This document shows positions 5,835 through 11,150 of a stretch of 11,150 nucleotides of DNA, piece by piece (the stretch's first letter is position 1; each line of letters starts with the position of its first letter). The stretch is from NCBI GenBank assembly GCA_031284085.1, contig JAITAM010000091.1:1-11150 (forward strand). Reading direction: 5' to 3'. The notes below the pieces were generated by a model. That model was not told the origin of the DNA, ran no database searches, and was given only the letters and a program-made list of their open reading frames with translations. The DNA is from Spirochaetaceae bacterium (GTDB taxonomy: Bacteria; Spirochaetota; Spirochaetia; Treponematales; Breznakiellaceae). The position numbers and the translations under genes were made by a program.

Positions 5835-5918
5835 TTCTATCCTGAGGTGAATTAGTTCTATCCTGAGATGAATTAGTTCTATCCTGAGATGAACTAGTTC
5901 TATCCTGAGATGGATAAT
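5835..5918. repeat. Second, related array of four 21-bp repeats
   Basis: Four head-to-tail units at 5835-5855, 5856-5876, 5877-5897 and 5898-5918 share the start ttctatcctgag and mostly end atgaattag. The last unit ends ggataat and so resembles the first array. The period is the same 21 bp, and the units share the ttct, gag and aattag pieces with the first array, which suggests common descent. All three plus-strand frames have a stop in most units, so this array is not coding on that strand. Confidence 0.85.
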
Positions 5919-6070
5919 CAGAGTTCTGAGCTGCCTAATTCTGACTGGCTTTAAGTGCCAGACCTCAAACTGCTCCTTTCAGGCAAAAAATTGAAATAGA
6001 TCGGAGTGCAGGTACGCATAGAGACTCTGTGAAAAAGCCTGAGGCTGCTTCCTGAAACAGGCTGTGCTTG
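5919..6070. other. Decayed dispersed-repeat sequence downstream of thrC
   Basis: This stretch has no gene. It includes one more gttctgag fragment (near 5924), a partial cagacctc palindrome half (near 5959), caggcaaaaaa (near 5981) and the phrases gcctgaggctgctt and cctgaaacaggctg. All are degraded versions of the dispersed repeat found at 840-1291. A hairpin for thrC termination lies at 6032-6063. Confidence 0.5.
6032..6063 (-). terminator. Candidate intrinsic terminator of thrC
   Basis: Read on the minus strand, AGCCTG (6063-6058) pairs with CAGGCT (6041-6036) across a 16-base loop and is followed by a run of five T. It begins eight bases after the thrC stop. The stem is short and the loop long, so strength is uncertain. 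Confidence 0.4.
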
Positions 6071-7384
6071 TTAGAAACAACTTATGAGGGCGGCTTCAAG
6101 AGAGTCGAGAGAGGGAGCAATAGAGGCAATAGGTTTGGTTGTAGTCTGAAGCCACGCTAGGTCTACCGGTAGTTCCGGCTGTATTCCAATGGCTCTATGC
6201 ACAATACCGGCCGTCCGTGCAGGATGCCCTGTCGATAACACAATACTATGCGCTGAATCGTGAGTGCGAGCAAAAGCAAGAGCGGCGGCAAAGGCAAGCG
6301 CCGTATGCGGATCCAACATAATACCGTGTTCTTTCCATACCTGTTCTATGGTTGCTAGGGTCGTAGGATCGTCTATTGTAATGGGAAAAACCATGTTCCG
6401 CATAACCGCAGGCGCTTCAGTGTAAAATGCTTCTAACCGCTCATAATTAGAAGGAACTGTTACATCAAGGGCCGGAGATACCGTAGCTATCGGCGCCCTC
6501 GTGCTGAAGCTTTTACCGTTTATGAAATCACCGAATGTATTATTCTGGTTCATTGCCGCAATAAAACTGTTGACCGGCAAGCCGAAACGCCATGCGTACA
6601 AACCGGCAATCAAATTACCACAATTACCGCACGGAACGCTAAAGACCAAGTCGCCTTTGAGCTGCTTTTTTATTTTGGTAAAGGCATATAAATAGTAAAA
6701 AGATTGCGGAAGAAGCCGCCCTACGTTGATCGTGTTGGCGGTCGTCAGTGAATGCCGCTCTGCAAAAGGCCTGTCCTGAAGCGTTTCTAAAACAAGGCGC
6801 TGGCAATCATCGAAGGTACCCTTTACTTGAATGGGAATAATAGTGCCGCCGTTCGGCACAAAATCCTTTGGGTCAAGTCCATAAATCGGGCCTTCAGGAT
6901 ACAACATAACGTTGATAATGTTACGCCGGCTGTGAAAAGCCCGCGCAATGCTCATGCCGGTCTCGCCGCGGGTCGCCGAGAGGGCTATAACCTGACCGGA
7001 AGTTTTCAGCAACTCTTCCATAACCGCAGCAAGGAAAGCCATGCCAAAATCCTTAAAAGTACCGGTATGGCCTTGGTATAGATTCAGGAGAGAAATATGC
7101 TCATTGATATAGTGAAGTTCAGGCTCAAAGTCAAAGGCGCTTTCTGCAACTCGTAAGGCAGAAAAGGGATTGAGTTCACCATGAAGAAGCACCGGTGCAA
7201 CTGCTGAAACTAGTTCTGAATAACTCGTATCAGCATCCATGTGCAAAAAGAATTGTCGCATGTCCGGCATAGAAAAAGGAACGTACAAACCACCATTTTT
7301 AGGCAAGCAGTGCAGTACTGCATCCTTAAATGAGACTGGTACTTTATCTGATCGAGTGGATTTGAACTGCATACTATATAACAT
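6071..7384 (-). CDS. thrC: Threonine synthase
   Basis: This 437-residue enzyme is the right length for the long (E. coli-like) form of threonine synthase, a cytoplasmic PLP enzyme converting O-phosphohomoserine to threonine. The PLP lysine is K111 in GHTGTFKDFGMAF. The phosphate-cup loop is PCGNCGN at 251-257. NTINVGRLLPQSFYY at 217-231 matches the family's NSIN-x-x-R-x-x-PQ segment, and MLDPHTALAF and LSTGHPAR lie near the C-terminus. One oddity is ATRGETG at 137-143, where most members have ATSGDTG. The conserved surroundings argue that the enzyme still works. Translation probably starts at the ATG ending at 7384, with only a weak gtagag upstream; a second in-frame ATG lies four codons later. 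It diverges from the nucleotidase gene across a 117-base gap. Confidence 0.93.
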   Translation of the reverse strand: MLYSMQFKSTRSDKVPVSFKDAVLHCLPKNGGLYVPFSMPDMRQFFLHMDADTSYSELVSAVAPVLLHGELNPFSALRVAESAFDFEPELHYINEHISLLNLYQGHTGTFKDFGMAFLAAVMEELLKTSGQVIALSATRGETGMSIARAFHSRRNIINVMLYPEGPIYGLDPKDFVPNGGTIIPIQVKGTFDDCQRLVLETLQDRPFAERHSLTTANTINVGRLLPQSFYYLYAFTKIKKQLKGDLVFSVPCGNCGNLIAGLYAWRFGLPVNSFIAAMNQNNTFGDFINGKSFSTRAPIATVSPALDVTVPSNYERLEAFYTEAPAVMRNMVFPITIDDPTTLATIEQVWKEHGIMLDPHTALAFAAALAFARTHDSAHSIVLSTGHPARTAGIVHRAIGIQPELPVDLAWLQTTTKPIASIAPSLDSLEAALISCF

Positions 7385-7439
7385 ACTCTACAAGAACGGT
7401 ATTTGGCAAGTTAAACATCAGGGTTAGCTTATCCGAGCG

Positions 7440-7468
7440 TTGACATTTTACTTAATTTTCATTATAGC
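7440..7468 (+). promoter_or_regulatory. Promoter of the 5'-nucleotidase gene
   Basis: A perfect TTGACA at 7440-7445 and TATAGC at 7463-7468 are separated by 17 bases. Transcription would begin about 7475, leaving a leader of about 27 bases with GGAGG at 7490-7494, seven bases before the ATG. Confidence 0.6.
7461..7466 (-). promoter_or_regulatory. Candidate thrC -10 box overlapping the divergent promoter
   Basis: The complement of attata at 7461-7466 reads TATAAT towards thrC. It overlaps the -10 box of the nucleotidase promoter by four bases. The -35 region near 7483-7489 is a poor match. The leader to the thrC ATG would be about 70 bases. Confidence 0.35.
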
Positions 7469-7501
7469 ATACATCATACTATTCTTTATGGAGGGATTTT
7501 T

Positions 7502-9049
7502 ATGAAGAAATGCTTTTCAGAACGGCTCGTAAGCTTAGCGCTTGTAGCAAGCTTATTTGTTTTAACGATGCCCGTGTTCGCAAAAGGTCTTACAGAGCAA
7601 ACGGCTAAAACCTACGAGCTGACCTTGCTCCACACCAACGATCATCATGGCACCGTGCTGCCTAACGGGAACCGAGGCGGGCTTGCCCAACGCGCTGCGT
7701 ATATCAAAGCGATCAAGGCAACCCATCCGCAAGTCTTGCTCATTGATGCAGGTGATATTAACACAGGTTCAGCTCTTTCTAATATGTTTGCCGCAGAGCC
7801 TGATATACTTGCTTACAATGCTATGGGCTACGATCTTAGTATCTTCGGCAACCATGAGTTCGACGGCTCTCAGGAGAAGCTGACCAAGCAGTTGTCGCAA
7901 GCCGCTTTTCCTTTCTTGTCTTCCAACATTAAAACTGCCGACGGCACCTACTTGTCGCAGCCTTACTTGGTAAAACAATACGATGGATTTACCGTTGGAC
8001 TCTTCGGCATTACGACGCTGCGCACTCAAATTATTGCCAGCCCCGACAAGAGCTTGGTATTTATCAACGAGATTGACGCGGCAAAGGATATGGTCGATTT
8101 ACTGCGCAATCAAGAAAAGGTTGATATTGTCATTGCCGTTACTCATATCGGTGATGTTAAAGAGGCGCCTGAACATATTACCTCGCCGGAACTTGCAGCG
8201 GCCGTGCCGGGCATAGACATTATTGTTGACGGTCATTCGCATTCGTACTTTGCTGCGCCAAAACGAGTCGACAGCACGTACATTGTCTCTGCCAACGAAT
8301 GGGGTAAATACTTAGGGCAGGGCAAGCTGTCGGTGCGCAACGGGCGGTTAATTGCGTTCGATTGGAAGGCTATACCCATTGGTCCTGACCCTGAGGTAAC
8401 GGAACTCTTGCAGCCTTACATTGATAAAGCCAATGCCAGCCTAAAAGAAGTGGTTGGAGAGGCTGCCGATACCTTTGTCTTTGGCAACCGGCTTACGAGG
8501 CGGCAGGAAACTGCGCTGGGCAATATGATTTGTGATGCAAATGTCTGGTATTTTAAGACCGTATACAACCAGCAGCTTGACTTTGCCTTCCACAACGGCG
8601 GCAATATGCGCGCTGAGCTTCCCAAAGGCCCCATAACCCAAGAGCAGATACTGACCATACTGCCTTTTGAAAACTACCTTTACATTGTGTCGTTGAAGGG
8701 GACGCAGATCACCGAGCTGTTCAACTTTATTGCCACCGTACCGCAGGGCGCAGGGGGTTTCCCGCAGTTCTCAAAAGAGGTGCGCTATACGATTGATTAC
8801 ACCAGCAATACCGTGAAAGATTTGACCATACACGGGCAGCCGGTTGATCCCAGCAAGACGTATCGGTTCTGTACAAACGACTACCTGCTTGGAGGCGGCG
8901 ACGGCTACACGGTGCTTACCAAAGCCGATAACCCTTTTAATACTTCGCTTCTGCTTTCCTATGTTGTTATTGAATACATAAAGGCTCAAGGCGGCGTGAT
9001 TACACCGGCAACGGATGGACGCATGGTCGTCATCGGCGGCACTCCTTAA
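7502..9049 (+). CDS. Exported 5'-nucleotidase / UshA-family metallophosphatase
   Basis: This 515-residue protein has a signal peptide (MKKCFSERL, then a hydrophobic core, probable cleavage after VFA at 25-27). The N-terminal metallophosphatase domain shows LLHTNDHHG (42-50, metal ligands D47 and H49), DAGD (82-85, bridging D85), FGNHEFD (115-121, N117 and H118), AVTHIGD and DGHSHS. The C-terminal nucleotidase domain follows, with GNMICDA, FHNGGNMRAELPKG, LPFENYLY and GGGDGY, which carries the substrate-binding part. Length and order match periplasmic 5'-nucleotidases and 2',3'-cyclic phosphodiesterases, which release nucleosides and phosphate for uptake. Exact substrate is uncertain. The start is fixed by GGAGG seven bases upstream. 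The gene is alone, divergent from thrC and followed by a hairpin. Confidence 0.9.
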   Translation: MKKCFSERLVSLALVASLFVLTMPVFAKGLTEQTAKTYELTLLHTNDHHGTVLPNGNRGGLAQRAAYIKAIKATHPQVLLIDAGDINTGSALSNMFAAEPDILAYNAMGYDLSIFGNHEFDGSQEKLTKQLSQAAFPFLSSNIKTADGTYLSQPYLVKQYDGFTVGLFGITTLRTQIIASPDKSLVFINEIDAAKDMVDLLRNQEKVDIVIAVTHIGDVKEAPEHITSPELAAAVPGIDIIVDGHSHSYFAAPKRVDSTYIVSANEWGKYLGQGKLSVRNGRLIAFDWKAIPIGPDPEVTELLQPYIDKANASLKEVVGEAADTFVFGNRLTRRQETALGNMICDANVWYFKTVYNQQLDFAFHNGGNMRAELPKGPITQEQILTILPFENYLYIVSLKGTQITELFNFIATVPQGAGGFPQFSKEVRYTIDYTSNTVKDLTIHGQPVDPSKTYRFCTNDYLLGGGDGYTVLTKADNPFNTSLLLSYVVIEYIKAQGGVITPATDGRMVVIGGTP

Positions 9050-9066
9050 CAGCAGGCCAGCCCGCG

Positions 9067-9084
9067 CCAGCGCTTCGGCGCTGG
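9067..9084. other. UUCG-loop hairpin after the nucleotidase gene
   Basis: CCAGCGC and GCGCTGG form a perfect 7-bp stem closed by TTCG, an unusually stable tetraloop type. It starts 18 bases after the nucleotidase stop and has no T-run behind it. It may protect the mRNA 3' end or be part of decayed repeat DNA, as ggtatcaaagg just after it resembles the repeat core. Confidence 0.5.
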
Positions 9085-9146
9085 TATCAAAGGCGGTCGG
9101 CTGCCATAGAAGCCGCCGGTCTGTTCTATACTTTCGCAAGCTCTTT

Positions 9147-9190
9147 GAGAGGCAGGGATCGGTTCACCCATTCCCTGCCTCTCATTATTT
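9147..9190 (+). terminator. Intrinsic terminator of the nucleotidase transcript
   Basis: A perfect 12-bp stem, gagaggcaggga (9147-9158) with tccctgcctctc (9172-9183), encloses a 13-base loop and is followed by attattt. It lies about 100 bases after the stop codon and is the best terminator in the window. Confidence 0.65.
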
Positions 9191-9625
9191 ATAAGGCCCG
9201 CCAGCGTGTTCCAAAGGTTGCTGTATCAGGAATGGAGTACGGCTTTTTGCCAGCAGGCCAGCGTGTTTCAAAGGTTGCTGTATCAGGAATGGAGTACGGC
9301 TTTTGCCTGATAGCAGGCACGGCCTGTTCTGGGGTAGAGGTCTGACCTGTTCTGGACGGAGGAAGCTCTCCACACTACGCGATGGAAGCTCTCCTCCTAG
9401 CCCAAAAGGGGTCAGACCTCCAAACTCAAAGAGTCAAGCCATAGGATCTGACAGGCCGAAACCGTAGGATCTGGGAGCAGACTGGCTTGTCTGGACGGGG
9501 TTGGACGGGGTCAGACCTCTGGCTAGCCTGCTTGTAGACGAAGAGTCGTACTCCATTCCCGATACAAGAACCTTAGAAACAGGCTGGCCTGCTGGCCGCT
9601 ACCTTGTAGTAGAGAGGTCTGACCT
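9191..9625. repeat. Dispersed repeat tract between nucleotidase and lipoprotein genes
   Basis: There is no gene here. Two modules lie head to tail in reverse orientation compared with the left edge (9200-9250 and 9257-9307; each reads gtgtt-c-caaaggttgctg and ends in gtacggctttt). Palindromes follow at 9338-9348, 9409-9419, 9508-9518 and 9615-9625. Between 9349 and 9408 there is a short unrelated insert with ggaagctctcc twice (9361 and 9384). From 9430 to 9490 there are two taggatctg copies. The last unit, 9509-9624, has a forward module (9532-9590) enclosed by a perfect 12-bp inverted repeat, GGTCAGACCTCT and its complement, and looks like a small non-coding element. Confidence 0.85.
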
Positions 9626-9647
9626 ATCCTTTTGATTTTGGTATAAT
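9619..9647 (+). promoter_or_regulatory. Promoter of the lipoprotein gene, leaderless, partly repeat-derived
   Basis: A perfect TATAAT at 9642-9647 ends five bases before the ATG at 9653. Seventeen bases upstream of it is CTGACC (9619-9624), a four-of-six match to TTGACA that lies inside the palindrome at the end of the repeat element. Transcription would start at or next to the ATG, and no Shine-Dalgarno sequence is present, so a leaderless mRNA is predicted. Confidence 0.5.
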
Positions 9648-9652
9648 ATGGT

Positions 9653-11026
9653 ATGATAAAGCATTTTTTGAGTATCGGTCTTCTCATCTTTCTATTCTTT
9701 GCGGGCTGCAAAACAGCATCACTTCCACCTTCCCCTCCACCAGAGGAGAATAGCTATTCCACTACTGAAGACGTGCCTTCCGAGCGGAGTTCTTCAAAGC
9801 CTGATCAGACGGCAGATGATAAGATACCGCCGGCAGCACAGGCACAACAAGCTCTGCGCACTGAAGAGCCGCCGGCAACGCAGGCACAACAAACTCTGCA
9901 CACTGAAGAGCCGCCGGCAACGCAGGCACAGCAAGCTCAGCACGCTGAAAAGCCGCCGGCGACAAAGGGCGACTTTACCGTAAACGATGCCGCAGCCCTT
10001 GCACAGGCAATCGCCGCCATCAATGCCGACAGCACAAACGGCACGTATACCATTACCTTAAAGGCTACCTTGAGCGCCGATCCCCTTGCCTTTACCGGCA
10101 ACGCGGCCAAAACCGTTATCCTTCAGGCAGACGGAAGCCCACGCACCATTCGCAATAACGGCACCGGCGCACTGTTTACCGTGCCAAAGGGTATAACGCT
10201 GGCGCTTGCCGAGAACACCGCTTTGGACGGCAACGGCAAAGAGGCGGCGCTTGTCTCTGTAGACGGCGGAACGCTCATTATGAAGGAAGGCTCAACCCTG
10301 TACGGCGCTGAAAAGAGCGCCGTGTCTTTGAGCAACAAAGCGACCTTCACCATGCAAGGCGGAGAGATAAGAGACAATGCCTGCGGCTCTAACGGCAAGG
10401 GCGGCGGCGTCTTTGTCTCCGACAGCGCCTTTACGATGGAAGGCGGGAACATAGGCGGAAACGCACGAGGCGTCAGCAAGGGCGGCGGCGTTTTTGTGGC
10501 CGCGGACGGCGTCTTTACCATGAGAGGCGGGACAATACGCAACAATAGCGCCGATGAGGCGGGCGGCGGCGTCTACATTGATAGAGGCGTGTTTACTATG
10601 GAAGGCGGGGCCATAAGTGATAACACCGCCTCTTACGGCGGCGGCGTGTCAGTGAGCGAAGGTGCGTTTGCAATGGAGAGCGGAACAATAGACAAGAACA
10701 CAGGTTACCGCGGGGGCGGCGTGTACATGAACAACAGCGCTACGTTTGTAATGACCGACGGGAGTATAAACGGCAACACGTCCGTCTCCTCTTCCTATGG
10801 CGGCGGCGGCGTGTATGTGAATAACGGCAGCGTCTTTAGCATGGAAGGAGGGAGCGTCAACGGAAACGCAAGCTCCTACAGAGGCGGCGGCGTATACGTG
10901 GAGAACAAGGGAAAGTTTTCGCTTGAGGGCGGAGAGTTGAGCGGAAACAAAGCAATCGGCACAGATGGCGGTGTATATGTAGACGATACGGGCATCTTCA
11001 TCAATGGGCGGGCAGGCGGCCGCTAG
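9653..11026 (+). CDS. Lipoprotein with right-handed beta-helix repeats
   Basis: This 457-residue protein starts with a lipoprotein signal (MIKHFLSIGLLIFLFFAGC), with lipidation expected at C19. A Pro/Ser-rich linker follows, with three 14-residue repeats (PPATQAQQ type, 59-100). Residues 106-230 are a Ser/Thr/Asn/Ala-rich region opening FTVNDAAALAQAI. From about 232 there are eight repeats of 23-30 residues with the pattern F-x-M-x-G-G-x-I-x-x-N, then G-G-G-V-x-V, the signature of parallel beta-helix proteins found in surface adhesins and polymorphic outer-membrane families. It is probably surface-exposed or periplasmic and lipid-anchored; the ligand is unknown. The chain stops at GRAGGR, a few bases before an inverted repeat copy, so the C-terminus may be shortened. 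The start is supported by the -10 box just upstream. Confidence 0.82.
   Translation: MIKHFLSIGLLIFLFFAGCKTASLPPSPPPEENSYSTTEDVPSERSSSKPDQTADDKIPPAAQAQQALRTEEPPATQAQQTLHTEEPPATQAQQAQHAEKPPATKGDFTVNDAAALAQAIAAINADSTNGTYTITLKATLSADPLAFTGNAAKTVILQADGSPRTIRNNGTGALFTVPKGITLALAENTALDGNGKEAALVSVDGGTLIMKEGSTLYGAEKSAVSLSNKATFTMQGGEIRDNACGSNGKGGGVFVSDSAFTMEGGNIGGNARGVSKGGGVFVAADGVFTMRGGTIRNNSADEAGGGVYIDRGVFTMEGGAISDNTASYGGGVSVSEGAFAMESGTIDKNTGYRGGGVYMNNSATFVMTDGSINGNTSVSSSYGGGGVYVNNGSVFSMEGGSVNGNASSYRGGGVYVENKGKFSLEGGELSGNKAIGTDGGVYVDDTGIFINGRAGGR
9827..9952 (+). repeat. Three 42-bp tandem repeats in the lipoprotein linker
   Basis: Three in-frame copies of 42 bp encode PPA-x-QAQQ followed by a six-residue tail (ALRTEE, TLHTEE, AQHAEK). 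The start of a fourth (PPATKG) follows. Such repeats can change number by slippage without breaking the frame, altering the length of the linker that holds the beta-helix away from the membrane. Confidence 0.85.
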
Positions 11027-11030
11027 GCCG

Positions 11031-11113
11031 ACAGGCCAGCCTGTTTCAAAGGTTCTTGTATCGGGAACGGAGTACGACTCTTTGTCTACAAGGAGCGACT
11101 AGAGGTCTGACCC
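11031..11113. repeat. Inverted copy of the dispersed repeat, right of the lipoprotein gene
   Basis: The module (11033-11091) and its palindrome (11103-11113, aggtctgaccc) are the reverse complement of 9508-9592. They differ by three substitutions in the last 60 or so bases and a small indel beside the palindrome. It begins about five bases after the lipoprotein stop codon. The remaining bases to 11150 contain further pieces of the family (gtcggaggtctcaggccagcc). Confidence 0.85.
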
Positions 11114-11150
11114 TTTCAGGTCGGAGGTCTCAGGCCAGCCTTCTCAATAG

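Noticed and set aside
5541..5918. CRISPR array
   Set aside because: The units are directly adjacent with four variable bases, with no spacers of 25-40 bases and no cas genes.
9145..9373. Small open frames on both strands near the nucleotidase terminator
   Set aside because: They coincide with the terminator and the head-to-tail repeat modules; the repeated residues simply reflect DNA repeats.
10123..10545. 140-codon minus-strand open frame opposite the lipoprotein gene
   Set aside because: It is the antisense shadow of the GC-rich beta-helix repeats, with Pro/Ser-rich low-complexity content and no ribosome site.
1..11150. tRNA or rRNA genes
   Set aside because: I saw no cloverleaf-like stretch ending in the usual T-loop sequence or any conserved rRNA segment; a covariance-model scan would settle it.

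Overview
Best guess for the source is a host-associated spirochaete of the Treponema type. The window encodes a signal-peptide lipoprotein with a loose lipobox and a beta-helix repeat domain, an outer-membrane-type protein ending in phenylalanine, and long tracts of a palindrome-containing dispersed repeat. Translations of that repeat resemble spurious hypothetical proteins I recall from oral treponemes. That last point is a recollection, and the genus call is an inference from sequence alone.

Layout, left to right. Positions 1-170 are dispersed repeats. A small HD-domain hydrolase follows (207-800, +), then a second repeat tract with a 166-bp tandem duplication (801-1297). A near-consensus promoter drives an exported, probably outer-membrane protein (1358-2275, +). 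Four minus-strand genes follow: carA (2355-3455), an intein ORF with almost no extein (3637-4932), a GNAT acetyltransferase (5044-5484) and threonine synthase thrC (6071-7384). Between the GNAT gene and thrC lie two arrays of 21-bp tandem repeats, the first bracketed by a 28-bp direct repeat. Divergent from thrC is an exported 5'-nucleotidase (7502-9049, +), followed by a hairpin terminator, more repeats (9185-9625), and a beta-helix lipoprotein (9653-11026, +) bracketed by inverted copies of the repeat. Repeat sequence runs on towards the right edge.

No single pathway links the genes. carA (carbamoyl phosphate/glutamine amidotransferase) and thrC are housekeeping metabolism. The nucleotidase probably salvages nucleosides in the periplasm. 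The lipoprotein and the outer-membrane-type protein face the envelope. The repeats are the organising element: they end at or very near the promoters of three plus-strand genes, and two of those genes look leaderless.

The most unusual item is the intein. Its splicing motifs look intact, it has its own Shine-Dalgarno site and start, and a stop follows five codons after the C-terminal splice junction. If splicing occurs, the ligated product would be only about 28 residues. Both LAGLIDADG motifs have lost the catalytic acid. The 21-bp arrays and the inverted-repeat bracket around the lipoprotein gene are next in interest.
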